DNA from: Copromyces sp. CBS 386.78
Taxonomy: Eukaryota > Ascomycota > Sordariomycetes > Sordariales > Sordariaceae
DNA length: 64,000 nt
NCBI GenBank assembly: GCA_030685235.1
Contig: MU839098.1
Coordinates: 186,001 to 250,000 of the forward strand
Direction of reading: 5' to 3'
The translations under genes and the position numbers were made by a program. The notes beneath the pieces were generated by a model. It saw nothing but the letters and a program-made list of their open reading frames with translations. It searched no databases and was not told the DNA's origin. Shown here piece after piece: positions 24,000 to 37,239 of this stretch; the stretch's first letter is position 1; every line of letters starts with the position of its first letter.

Positions 24000-24117
24000 C
24001 TCGTCGGTTAGGTGGATGTGGGCCTCGCTTACATAACCAGCCAACCGCCTCTCCTCGTCCCTCTGAGAGTCGGTCTTTTTACTTGTAACGCGCAAGCTCT
24101 GTAACGGTCAGATATCT
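24000..24117 (+). repeat. Left terminal inverted repeat of the pogo-like element
   Basis: Imperfect inverted match to 40069-40175. It has one ~11-base length difference near 24020-24040 and mostly G/A differences attributable to RIP of the right copy. Confidence 0.85.
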
Positions 24118-24224
24118 ATACAACGCAATAATATCACTAGTTTTTACTGTACCATACTGTAAATAGCATCAATTTGCTCGTCTCGTTGAGCTCTATCTTT
24201 TGCATATATTTTCATTATGTTTAT

Positions 24225-24686
24225 TGAGTTGGGGCGTTTTGTCAGAATAGATGTTGAGATACTTGTGGAACTACAACATTAAGGAGCGGATCTACTCCAG
24301 GGCTAAATAGGGTTGAAGATGGAAAAGTATAAGAAGGATGGCATCCCCTTTCAAACTATAGACAAGCAAGCAAGCAAAGAACAACGAATTAAATACTAAT
24401 ATTCTTAAAATTTTTGTAATACTCCCCTTTAAAATCTTTAATTACACTCGTAAAGTACTTTCTATCTTCTTTAATACCGACCTCCAAATCCGCACCTTAC
24501 TATCTTGAGAAAAGTATAGAAGTAAAGCTCTATTTTACCTTCTATCTTTCCTTTAGTAGTTTTATAATTATAATTTAATAATTCTATCCAATTCTACGGA
24601 TAAAATTATTAACTCTGGATCTACTCCTCGCTATATAAATTTATATAGTATAGCCCCGTTCCTTTATTAGTATAGTTCTATTCTAT
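24225..24686 (+). repeat. 5' LTR
   Basis: 462 bases beginning TGAGTTGGGGCGTTTTGTCA. It is the direct repeat of 36759-37220. The first ~170 bases are almost free of RIP while the rest is strongly RIPped. The exact 3' end is uncertain by a base or two because of T runs. Confidence 0.85.
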
Positions 24687-24999
24687 TTTAAATAGTTATA
24701 AGGACGAAATAAATTTCAAACTCTTAACTAAATTAGTTAATACAGACTTAGGGAGCCTTCGGCCGGGGCTTCTTATAAATGCTAAGATTATCCCCAAAGC
24801 CCTCGGGATACTAATTTAAAAATTGAAATTCGAATAACGAAGAGTTAATCGGTTCTATCGGCAATGAAATCTTTTACTTAACTTATAGGAAACCTTAATT
24901 TCGGATATATACGAATCTCCATTTCCCTAATAATATTGCAATCTATTAGCAACGGTTAGTAGAAACCCTAATTTAATAACCTAGAAAGAAAATACTAAA

Positions 25000-27900
25000 A
25001 CTAAAACGAAGAAAGAAAGAACCGATTTTAATAATAGAATTAAACGAGACCAAACCGGAAAAAATAAGAATAGAGCTTCGGAAAGCGAATTTAAATAATA
25101 AAGACCGAGGGTTAATAGGGCGGTAAAAATCTACTTCTAGTTAATTAATATTCGGCGATTGGATATTCGCGAATTATACGAGGAATTTATTTTCTAATTA
25201 GTTAAAATTATTATAAGGCTCTTTATTCTAATAATCCAAGCTTTTCTTAATATTTCTAAGAATTTCGGAATATTATTAAAAGAAGTAAAAGCGATTAGTA
25301 AGGAAGTAATTAATAGGACCTACTTTTTAGAAAATTTCGAAATAAAGTTATTACGAAATTCCGAAGAGCGATCTAATTTACCGGTAATATTAAAATGCCT
25401 CTACGAAGAAAATACAAATAAGGAGGAGCAAATTTATACTTTATTAAATAATAATATTAATACTATTAATTATTTCGAATATTAATATAATACTATATAA
25501 TATTTTTACCCTTTTATAATTTACAAATCTATACTACCTAATATATTTAATTCTACTACTTCCTTTAAAGGAACCCTTTTTACTACTTCTCCCCCTATCG
25601 TTACTTCCTCTACCGTTATTAAAATAATTTTTAACGCCGCTACTACCCTCTTTGCTAATAACGCTACTTTTACTTGTAATATTATCCCCAAAAAGAAATT
25701 CGACAGTAAAAAGGTCTTTAAATACTTTAAATTATTCGAAAAAAAGGTTAGGATTTATAAATTTAATAACAACGAATTTAAAATTACTACCTAATTCTAA
25801 TAATATAAAAAGGACTTTAAGAATATTAGTAAAAGCATTCTTTACAACTTTAAAGCGAAGGGGATCTATATTTAGAATAAATTTATTTAATAGTTTAAAA
25901 TAATTTATAAAATTAAAGACCTTAAATAAATTAATAGTACTTCTTTTATATTAAAGAAATTTTATATTAAGCGCGTCCTTTATAAGAAAAGTAAAATTAT
26001 TAATATTATTCTTACCTATTCGGCCTTACTAATTCACTAATTTACTACAAATTAGTATAGTACTAATTATAATATTATTAAAAGTTTTTACTAGAAATTA
26101 TATATTAATACTAAATATATAATTACTTCTTTCCTAAAGAAGTATAAAGATAATATTTATACTATAAAATAGACCGAATTCTCCTAAGAGTTGACTAGGC
26201 TTATAATTAAATAATTTAATAACTTAGACACTAGCGAATCTAATAATACTAATAATAGTAAAGAAGAGATCTCTACTAGGAAAAATAAATATAAGAATAA
26301 ATAAATTATTAATATAAATTCTTCTTCTTTATCGTTTAAAGAAGAAACTTCTATAAAAGTTTTTATTAAGAAGATTAGGACTAAAATTAAAATTATAATT
26401 AGGAGTAGATCTAATACTACCGAAGATATTATAGAAAAATTAGCCCAATTAATAAAATAATTTATAATCGCCTAGAATACTATTATCAATTATTAATTTT
26501 AATAAACCACTATCCTTAATACTCCCCTTCAATTTATTACCTACTAATTAATTTAAATTTTAAATATTTATACTAATACTATTTAAATTAATTAAAATAC
26601 GTTTATTAAAAGTATAAATAGAGGCTGTAGAGGATAAAGAGGAATAAGTCCGTAATAGTACTACTATTATAGAGAGACGGGGTATTACCTTATTATTTAT
26701 CCTGAAAAAAATATCGATACCCGCTATAATATTTTAATTTAAAAACTATATAATAAAGAAAAGTCTATACTTCCTACTATTTATAAAAGAATTACATTAA
26801 ATTATAATAATTTTATTAATAAGAACCTCTTTAATTATATTTATAATATTAGTACCCTTAGTAAATTAATCCGCTCCTTTATAGCTTTAAATCCCGAATA
26901 TATTAATTATAAGGACTTTAAAAGGTAGGAATTTAATTATTAATAGTAGAAAAATACTAAAAACCTACTATTTATTCCAATTTTCGAAGTTTTTTTAGAC
27001 TTTAAAAATATTAAAATATATTAAAATTAAATCTAAGCCTAAAAGAGATCTAAAATAGCCGTTAATTATAATATAATAAAGGTATTCGATAAATTATATA
27101 AATTTTCGTCTTTAGCTAGCGACCGGGTGATCGGCACTTATACTATTTAAACCCGGCCGACTATTTCTATTTGGGTTAAAGAAATCACTAATAATAAGGA
27201 ACAAATTTATACCCTTTAAAAAACTATTATTATAGCCGCTAGTAAATTAAAGAAGCCTCGGATAGAAAATGTAATTTAAAGATCTACGACTATACCTCCT
27301 TTCTTTCGTCCTTCTATATTAAAGGATGCTAATACTATATTTAAATAATTTAGTACGATTTTCAAAGATAAAGTTTACGCGTACGAATTTACTCTTACCC
27401 TTATATTAATACCGATAATACTAATAATAAAGATAATATCGAAGAAAATTTCTTTTACAACGAAGGAAGATAATATTAATCAACTCCCTACTAAGGAGAT
27501 TAAAACTAAGGATATTATTTCGGAAATAAAGGAATAGAACCTTATAGTAATTAAGTTTATAAACGCTAAAATTACCGTCACCGTCGAAGATATCGTTCGT
27601 AATAACCCTACTAATATTAAAATTATTTATAATTAAATCGAATAATTTTCGGGCGTCCTTTATAATAAAGATAGGATCTTTAAAGTATAATTTAAATATT
27701 ATAGTAGTACTACCCCTAATAATAATTCTAAAATTAATAAATTTATTCCTATTATACTAATAGGAGTTTAAATTAATAATATATCCGTTAATAAGTAAGA
27801 TCTTATAAAATTACTATTAATTAATTTTATAGAAATTATTAAACGAGGAAGAGATCCGTTATTCGGACGGTCTAATTTCAATAAAAATATTTTTTCTATA

Positions 27901-30900
27901 TTTAAATAGTAGAATTTTAATAATTAAAAGAAGAGCGGATCCATTCTTACCCAAATTATTTTATTTTACAATATTGTAATATTAGTAATTAACTATATAA
28001 AGTTTATTAATAAATCCTTTTTATTTAAAAGAGATATAACCCGCCTTATTCCTTTACTTACGCTTTATATTTCTATTAAATATAAGGGAAGTAAAAAGGT
28101 TATAATTCTTCTAAATATAAGGGCTAAATATAATATTATTAATAAAATATTAATTAATAATTTAAATCTTTAAAATATTTCTATTTAAATCACTAATATC
28201 GATAGTAATAGAAGTAGGAGGGGATTTTTTAATAAAATATACGAAAAGGTTTATTTATTCGATAAAGGAAAAGAAATTCATTTTTTTATTATTAAATAAA
28301 TTTTGTCCAATTATAATATTATTTTAGGGCTATTATTTTTTTAGAATGCTAACGTTTATATAATTTACAATAAAGGAGGAAAGAACTATACAGTTATAAC
28401 CTTTAAAGGAGTAGTAATCTGTACTATATTAGTTACTAACTTAGAAATTTTAAGGGAGAACCGATAATAAGTTTAATTCTTTTATTATAATTATATCTTC
28501 GAATATTTATAGAGAAAGGGAGGATTCGAAAATATAAAAAAGAAAAGTAATTAAATTATTTAAATAAATAGAATTTAAAGAGGACGATAAACGGATTGCC
28601 CTATTATTAAATATAGTAGCTAATTAACTATTAGATTTTCTATAGAAAGAGAAGGATAAATATAAAGAATTGCGGGAAATTTGGGAAAGGATTATAAGAA
28701 ATAATAGGGAGGAAGTACAAATTTTTAAGTAAGTTCGTTAGCGTATGAGGAGGATTTTAGTAAAATTATTAAAGGAGGTTAGCATTTATAGGAAGGGGTT
28801 TTTTAAAAGAAGACTAGAAATAGTAATATAAATTTATATAATATATAAATAAGTAAATTAAAAGGTTAATTTAATCGATAACGTAGTTTTTAATAGTTTA
28901 AAGCTAAATAGGGACTTAAATTAAAAGATAAAAAAGTTAGAAGTAATAAAAGAACGGATCGTTAACTTATTTAAAAATTTCGGTTTAAAATAGGATTAAT
29001 ATATTATCTTAAAATTTACAAAATTAATCTATAAATCGAAATTAATAGAAGAGCGATTCTAAATTATATTTAAAAAGGTCCAAAATATTCTTAACGAAAG
29101 AAAAATTAAACTTTTCACCTATATTTTTTATAATAAGCAGTAAATTCTAACTTAGGACTTTATAGAATATAATAAATTATATTCCGACGTTATTCCCCTT
29201 TAATAAATCCGTACTATCCTTTATTCCGCTTAATAATTAAAATCTATTCTAATATTAAAAGTTTTCTATATTAAAGTATACAATTTATTAAAAGATAAAA
29301 GTAAGAAAGGGATTCTAGAGGAAAATTATACAACGTACCGCAATAATTGGTTTTTAATTATAAAAAAAGATAAGGGTCTACGCCTAATTAATAATATTTA
29401 GAAAATTAATAAAGTAATATTAAAGGATATTAACCCATTATTGGGTTATAAGGAATTTAATAAAGCCTTTAGAAATTATAAGATAATATCCCTACTAAAC
29501 CTCTTTTCTAAATACGATTAAATCCCCCTCGAAGAAGTTAATTAAAATATTACCACCTTTATAACCCCTTTTAACCTATTTTAAATAATTATTCTACTAT
29601 AAAGAAGTACTAATTCTATTATATAGTTTATAAGAATTATAATTTAAATACTCTATAATTTAATCCCTAATATTTATTAACTATATTTCGACCATATTTA
29701 TATTAAAGGACTTCAATTAAATTATAGTAAAGAGTGGATTAGTACTAAAGGAATTAGGAAATACGTATGAGAATATTTTATAAATATTAATAAAGTATTC
29801 TTCAATATTAAACTAATTAGAAGAATAATTATAATTACTAAATTATAATAATATTAAAGGGAAGTAATATTAATTAGGTATTTATATATACTTAAAAAGA
29901 GAATACTAAATAAAGATAAAATTATTAAAATTAATAAATAGATTTACTATAAAGAGGATCTTAATAAGAAAGGGAAAGGCGTAAAAGAAGTCTACTCTTT
30001 CTTAAATATTATAAAGTACTATAGGATTTAAATTAAGGGTTTCAATATTATTATAATCCCCTTTTATACGTTAACGAAGAAAGGTATTAAATAGTAATAG
30101 ACCGAAAACGAATAATTTACAATAAAATATCTTTAGTATTTAATTATTATAATACTAATCTTCGCTAAATTGGCCCTAACGGAAAAAAATATTTATATCG
30201 CTTTAAAAATAAGATTTAGTCTAATATTAAAAAATATTATAATATTATAAAGAAAGAATTTCAAAGTCTTTTTTACGTTTTAAAATAATTAAGAAAATAA
30301 TTATTTAGTATTTATTTCGTTATTAAAACTAATGCTATAGTCCTAATCTATTAATTAAATAATATTATTAGCGATATCCTTAAAGTACTATTAATATAAT
30401 AGATTACTTAAATTAAACTTTTTAATTTTAAAGTTAAATATATCCCTAATTCTAAAAATATAATAGTTAATAATCTATTTCGTAAGCTACTAAAGCCTTC
30501 TAATCTATACGAAAAAAAATATAAGAAGGATATTAACAACTTTATTAACGCATAGATTTACTTTAATTAAACCAATAAATTTAATAAACTAATTTTAAAA
30601 GGAAATTAATTAGAATAGTTGGAAGAAATCGTTAAATACTTAATAACCTTTAAAATACTTATACGTTTAAAAGGTATAGCTATAAAACGCTAATTCCGTA
30701 ATAACGTCCTTAAATTCATAATTTAAAATAATATTCTTTAATTACGGCTAGCCATTCTAATATAAATTCCCTAACGATTTATTAATAGCCTAAAAGAACG
30801 CTAATAAATTATAACCCACTATTATAACGAAGTAGGCTATTAAAACTATAAAGGAATATATTAGTATATTATTAAATATTATTACTAAAAGAGTATATAT

Positions 30901-32180
30901 ACTTAAATCGAAGAAATAATCTATTCCTACCCCTAATATTAAATATTTAATTTAAAATATTTTAAGGACGGCTACTACTAATCTTATCCTAATTCTTATC
31001 CTTTTAGGAAATAAATATTAAATATTTAATACCTTCTAAGATTAAATAATAAGAGAATTCCCCTTTTAAAGGCCCGAAACGACCTTACGGGCTATATTAA
31101 AGCGATCCTTCTTCCTAATATTATATTTACAAAAGTGAAAGCATTCCTTAAATAATTATTCCTAAAGTAGGGATACCCTTTTACAATTTTAATAAATAGT
31201 AGTCTAAAGTTCCAAAAAGTTATAATAAAATATTTACTCTAATTTAAGATCCCCAAAGAATATATTACGCCTTATAATTCTAAGGCTAATAATATAAACG
31301 AATAAGGGTATATAATAATCGCCTCCTTACTAATAAAGATAACCGACGGTAAAAATATTAATTAGAAAAAATATTTCCTTTATATCCTTTTCGCCGACCG
31401 TATAATTATTAGAGGAAATTACGGATATATACCTTTCTAATTTACATATAATTACAACCCTATTTCCCCTATTGAATTTAATTTACTATTATAACGGGTT
31501 ACTATTTAGAAAAACGATAATAGGTAAATAATTAAGGAGGAATTAATCTATATAATCGTTAAAATATATAAGGATATTAAATATAAATTTACTTAGGTAA
31601 TAGAAAAAATCACTACAATAAGGGAAGTAGTAGCCAATTACTATAATAAATAAAATTAGCGAAAGATATAACTTAAGAATATTTAAATCAAAGTTAATAA
31701 TTTAATTTTAAAGTACGATAGTATTCGTAAAATTAATATAAACTTTATACAGAAATTATTTTATTATTAATAAAAACCTTATTATATATACCGGATTTCC
31801 GCCTCGGGAAATATATACTATATTAGTATTTTTAATAAAATACCGCTTAACAAACCTATAAGCGCTAGGAGGATTAAGAAATTTATACCTAAGGATAGAA
31901 TAATACTAAATATTATAAATCCGAATTTAAGACTTAAAAGGGAGCGGATCAACCCCGTAGAAAATATAAAGGAGCTTAATTTAGAAGATAATAAATTAAT
32001 CGTAGAAAAAATACTAGGGCGAACACTATAGGAGGAATTTATACTTTAAGAGGTCAAGAAAAAGGAGAAGGAGAAGAGGAGGATACAGAATACTACCTTT
32101 AAGGATAGGATAAAACGTAATTTCGGGAAATTAAAGGTTAAGGTTATAATACTTAGGGGGAGGACACTAGGAGAATAAGC
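25000..32180 (+). pseudogene. RIP-degraded gag-pol
   Basis: In-frame stops are nearly all TAA/TAG where Gln codons are expected. The protease motif LLDTGAEYN is still visible at about 28,105 as LLNIRAKYN. RT blocks near 29,360-29,590 read KKDKGLR, LLNLFSKYD-IPLEE and TTFITPFNLF, matching the gypsy pattern KDG-LR, LDL-SGYHQI and TAF-TP-G. RNase H near 30,240-30,500 ends with IKLFNFKVKYIPNSKN and then NLFRK, the degraded form of the HIPGK-N-ADALSR motif. The zinc-binding HHCC part of the integrase begins near 30,820 (HYNEVGY). 25.0-28.0 kb is presumed gag from position. No intact frame remains, so the element cannot encode its own proteins. Confidence 0.75.
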
Positions 32181-34870
32181 TTCAACGGAGGATTAATTAT
32201 TAATTATATTAATCCGTATTTCGTCTATAAATAGATTTTTCCTTTATACTTTATTTATTTTATTATTTATTTCTATTACTCCTTTTACTTTTCCTTTATC
32301 TTTACTTATATATTAATTAACTAAAGGAAATTCCCCCCTAATTCTATAATATAAAATTCTTAACCTATTCTTTATTAAAAGGAATTATATTCTTAGGTAA
32401 GAATAGATTTAGATTAAATAACTAAAATACTAATATTCCCGTTATACATTATATTACCTTTTTCCTTTTTATATTTTCTTTTTCCTTCTTATTATTATTA
32501 TAATTTAAATTTATTATTACGAAAATAATCGATTGGTATCTACCTACTTTCAAAGGGAAAACTAAAATATTAAGTAGTTAAATATAAATCTACACTAAAG
32601 GAAGAAAATATTAAAGGAAAACTCTTATCCTATTATTAGAAAATTTTTCGCGATCTTTTCTTTTATTATTCTTTTATTTATATATAGGAAATACCTAATT
32701 CCTTCGGCACTTAAACTTCAATATTCTTATATTATTCTAACTACTAGTAGAGGAGATCTTCGCTACTCCTTTTATACTTAACAATTTTCTTAGGGCGTAG
32801 CCTAAAAATAATAAACTTTCTTATTTTTACAATTTTAGCCCTCGCTTTAAATAATTCCAATTTTATACCGCTATTATCGTTATTACTATTAATACCCTTA
32901 TTAAAATTATTACTATTAATAAAAAGGGTTTCTTCTTTACTAATCTCCTTCCTTTTAAGAACTTTCTTAAGGATAATTTTCCAATCCTCTTAAAATTTCC
33001 TTAATAAAATAATTCTCTCTATATTAATTACTACTTATATAGCCTATAATCCTACCGTATAATTATTATCTTTATCTTCGATTTTATTTTTATATTCTTT
33101 ATCTTCGTCGAAATTTTTATTAGATTTTTCTTTATTATTTCTTATTTCGATATTACTATTTAAATTTCTATTAGAGGGTTTATTATTATTATTACTATCG
33201 TTCTACTAAAAAGATAAAAATTCTTCCTTATTCTTCTCCGATTTATAGCTACTACGAATAGTACAATTATTACCTCTTAAACCTAATTAATAATATTCGA
33301 ATATAATATAATTAGCCTAATAGCGAATTTTATAAGGGATCCGTACTTTAATTTTAATCTAGTCTTTTTATTTAATACCTTTAATAATTAAAAAATCACC
33401 CCCTTAACCACAATTATTAACTATAGTACAATATAGGCAAATAAAATTAGGGTCCTTTTGGGTGAAAAATTCGAAGTCCTAAAAGTTTTCTATAGAAGAA
33501 TTATATTAATCGGCTCTCTTACCGAATTAAGCATAATTCCCGTAAATCTCCCCCTTAATATTAGTTAATATAGATACGTAACCTAAAAAGGGGGCCTAAA
33601 TATTTAAGGTTTCTTATTTCCCCTCTATTATAAAAATAGAAACGAAAGTCTTTTAGAGCCGGAAAACGTAGTAAAAATACGGGTAATAATTTTTAAAAGC
33701 AAAAACAATTAATAAAAAATCGTTAAAGAAAATAGGGACGAACAGATTCGTACGGAAGGCCGAAATTTTAAATTAAAAAACCTAAAATACGCTCCTTCTT
33801 TCCTATAAAAGATATAGTATAAAGATTATACGGCTAAACTCCCTTTTTCTTAATAAATATACATTAAAGGGAAGGTTTACCTTCGTTAATAATTAGCAAA
33901 AGAAAAATATAATAATATTCGCTAACTAGCGGAAAAGTATCAATAAGCCTTTTAAGGGCGGTAAAGTTTAAAAGTAGTACCTACTTTAAATATAATTAAC
34001 TTATAAATTTAAATTAGATAATAATAAAGATTTACACTTCGTACGCAAAAATTTTATTAAAAGTATACTCTTCTATACTTTAAAGATTATCAAGTATAAT
34101 AAGGTTTATAAAAAGGTTAATATAAACTTTAGAAAGGAATTGCTTCTTTCTATTAAACCTCTTATTAATATATTTAAGATTATTTTTAATAATAAAAGGA
34201 TATACGGGCGTAGGGTCTATATAAACCGAAAGGGCGAGTCTCTTCTTAATTAAAAAGGCTAAATTTAAAATATTAAAAATTGCCTAAAAATCTATACTAA
34301 TACGTTTTAAAAGAAGATTTAGCCGCTACATCGCTTCTTAAATAAGATTTATTAAAGTAGGCGAATTATTTTTAAAGATAATAGACAATTAGATTACATA
34401 TAATTAAAGAAGTAAAATAAATATTAGTAATTAAAGAAAAAGAATATATAAAAAAGAAAAAAGGATAAGAGGAAGAAATCTATTAATAATTAAAAGGTAA
34501 AAATAATAATTCTTTTAAATATAGGCAATATAATTAGTAACTTAGGCATTAATTAAACAACCGGTATAGGGATACAATAGAAATTTATAAAATAAGGGGA
34601 TAGGAGAACGGGTAAATATTTATAGGAATTAATAAATAATAATTAAGGTATTATACTACCAAAATAATATTTAATTAGTATTTAAATGGATAATAACCGG
34701 TATTAATCTATATTTAGGTATTCTCCTTTAGGCCTCCTTAAGAATAAATCTGCCCCTCTTACGATAAAACTTCTCTTCTTTCCTTCAATAATAATAATTT
34801 ACTTATTTAACTAAGAAAGGATATAACGCGACCTAAAATCTTTTCCTAATTAAAAATAAATATAATAATT
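32180..34870. other. Unexplained AT-rich block between pol and the extra gene
   Basis: RIPped sequence downstream of the pol frame. Long near-open stretches occur on the minus strand at about 32.7-34.3 kb in more than one frame. One of these contains a CLYC motif with acidic Asn/Glu-rich sequence after it. AT bias makes the coding frame ambiguous, and I cannot say whether a gene was present. Confidence 0.35.
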
Positions 34871-34879
34871 AATATAAAT

Positions 34880-36550
34880 AAATTATCCGAAACTACTTAA
34901 ATATTCTTCGAATAATAAGGTACCAAAGCCGAAACTTATAAAGAGATCTTTATTCAATTAGGGGAAATTTACCTACCAAAACCTAAGCCGGCTAGAAATT
35001 TCAACTACGTTAACGATTAGCATTTCCCTAAATATACGAAGAATAGAAAATTAAATATTATAAAATCCGCACCCTATAAAATTTAGGGCGACAATAATAA
35101 TAACGAAAGCATTTTTATTCGGGCGTTCGGAACCGATTTCCACCTATTAGTAAATTAGTAAATTAAATCCGCCTAACTAAATAAAATTCTATAGAAAAAT
35201 TTAACCTTCGGGATAACTAACCTTTAGTACTATATAAATACTCACAATTATTTCGATAGGTTCTCTATTATTAAAAGTATTATATAAATATTAAAAAAGT
35301 TCGGGGATAAAATATATATTCCTCTTAACGTAGAAATCTTTACGTCAAAAACCTTATAGCTTTAAAGCGTAGGGGAAGAGATTATAATTTTTTTTAAAAC
35401 TACTTAATTCTAGTATTTACCTATTTATTATAATTAATATTTTATTTTCGTAATTTATAATTAGGAAATAATAATATAGTATTATTATAATTCGGTATTT
35501 AATGAAAAAAGGATAAAATTAATTCGTTCTACTTATAAAATTTTTATAGCTTCTTATTATAATATTTATAGTAAATATAAAAGAAAGGTCGATTTAAACG
35601 ACCAACGGTAATAATTAAATATAAGGTTTTCTACCTAGTAGTTAACGTAGATTTATAATCTCTAGGTCCTAGAGGCGATAAAGATATTCTTTATCGAAAT
35701 AAAGTAGAAGGATTTCTACCTAAACTAGGACGGTACTTTAATACTAATTTTATAGGAAGTAGGGCAATACTAACGATTTTAAATTTAGCTAAATGACTTT
35801 TTATAATTAAAAAATATAATAACTTAATAGTAAATAAGGGCTATATACAATTATACCCGAATAGTCTAAATATAGTTGACGATAAAATTAATAAGATTAA
35901 AAAAAAGGAACGATATTTACTAATACTCTTAAATATATTATAAAAAATTCGCCTAACTAAATATAATATAGAGTAAATCCTCTTATAGCCCTAAGATACT
36001 TAGAAGAAATAAAAAGTTTAAAATCCTAGAGGAGGAATAGGGAGAACGGAACGCCTTTTACAACCTGCCTAATTAAGGATAGGAAGAGCCCTTAAATTTT
36101 ATAGTTCGCGCTTAAAATAGCCTTACTTCCAACGAAAATAGAGGAGCGGATCTCCTTTTAATTAGCATACTAAAGATATTAGCGGCTACTCTTAAAACGT
36201 TTAAATTATAAAGACCGTTAACCGAAACTTTAAAGGCACTAGAGAAGAACTATAAAATTATTAAACGTAAAAGGGATAAAGAAAAATTAAGTATATTAAG
36301 GTTTAGAGATCAATTTATTATTAATTGTTTTGTTTTACCTACGAAGAAATTAGTAGACGAAAATTTGAAGGATATAAAGGGGGCTAACAGGCGAATTACC
36401 ACTATTGAATATAAATATATATTAATATTCGCGAAAAATATAGTTTGGGGTATACTTCTACCCTCCGTAATTAATATATTTAAATTGTAAGAGATTTTTA
36501 ACCGAAAGAGAAGGGGTATAAAGTAGTTATAGAAGAGGGAGTAGGCGAAG
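34880..36550 (+). pseudogene. Extra RIPped gene between pol and the 3' LTR, unknown family
   Basis: One plus-strand frame is continuous for about 550 codons if TAA/TAG/TGA are read as mutated Gln or Trp codons. Landmarks are YLPKPKPARNFNYVND (34,960), FIRAFGTDFHLLVN, VLEAIKIFFIE (35,665), LNQDGTLILILQEVGQYQRF (35,720), and a Lys/Arg-rich tail near 36,250 (LEKNYKIIKRKRDKEKL). Its Gln content must have been high. I do not recognise the family. It is not integrase, envelope or a second RT by any motif I know. It may be retroelement cargo, a captured host gene or part of another nested insertion. Confidence 0.5.
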
Positions 36551-36758
36551 AAGGTAAAGGGGGCGCGCAAATAATAAATAAAATATAAAATTATTTACTA
36601 ATTATTATTTATTTGGGACTTTTTACTTTTATATAAGGTATAGATTACCACCTGCTATTCTAAGGAATATACCCTATTTTTCTTTTCCTTTATTAAATAT
36701 TTAAATTTTTAATATAGAAGTAGTTTAATATATTTTCACTACTTCCGAAGGGAAGATT

Positions 36759-37220
36759 TGAGTTGGGGCGTTTTATTAGAATAAATATTAAAATATTTGT
36801 AGAGTTACAATATTAAAGAGCGGATCTACTCTAAGGCTGAATAGGGTTAAAGATGGAAAAGTATAAGAAGGATGGTATCCCCTTTTAAATTATAGATAAA
36901 TAAGTAAGTAGAGAATAACGAATTAAATACTAACATTCTTAAAATCTTTGCAATACTCCCCTTTAAAATCTTTAATTATATTCGTAAAGTACCTTCTATC
37001 TTCTTTAATACCGACCTCTAGATCCGCACCTCGCTATTTTAAGAAAAGTATAGAGGTGAAGTTTTGCTTCACCTTCTGTCTTTCCTTTGGTGGTTTTATA
37101 GCTGTGATCTAACAATTCTATCCAGTTCTATGGATAAGATCATCAATTCTGGATCTGCTCCTCGCTATGCAAGTTTGTGTGGTGTGGCCCCGTTCCTTTG
37201 TTGGTGTGGTTCTGCTCTAT
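36759..37220 (+). repeat. 3' LTR
   Basis: 462 bases, direct repeat of 24225-24686. Here the pattern is reversed: the first ~300 bases are RIPped and the last ~165 (from about 37055) retain normal base composition (for example GTGTGGTGTGGCCCCGTTCC). Confidence 0.85.
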
Positions 37221-37239
37221 TTTATTATCTTTGATAACG

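Larger units (their letters stand above)
24225..37220 (+). mobile_element. RIPped Ty3/gypsy-type LTR retrotransposon, 13.0 kb
   Basis: It is bounded by 462-bp LTRs and a TTTAT duplication (24220-24224 and 37221-37225). The interior is extremely AT-rich with CpA almost absent. Reading through TAA/TAG/TGA as mutated Gln/Trp codons recovers gag-like sequence, aspartic protease, reverse transcriptase, RNase H and integrase in the order protease-RT-RNase H-integrase, which is gypsy and not copia order. A purine-rich tract (CCGAAGGGAAGA) precedes the right LTR. At 13 kb it is roughly twice the usual size; the excess is the 32.2-36.75 kb stretch between pol and the 3' LTR. Confidence 0.85.

Noticed and set aside
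25652..25903. Open frame of 83 codons in the RIPped interior
   Set aside because: Lys/Leu/Asn-rich translation of AT-rich sequence without motifs.
32690..34260. Possible minus-strand gene in the retroelement interior
   Set aside because: Two minus-strand frames look about equally open, and AT bias from RIP can create such frames. I keep it only as an ambiguous block.
35590..35940. Alternative plus-strand frame (VVNVDL, EGFLPKLGRYF, ...) overlapping the extra retroelement gene
   Set aside because: It is open only locally, whereas the neighbouring frame continues through 34.88-36.55 kb with Gln-type stops only, so this one is probably a shadow.
36310..36570. Minus-strand 86-codon frame next to the 3' LTR
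   Set aside because: Antisense to the better supported plus-strand frame; hydrophobic composition is what AT-rich antisense gives.
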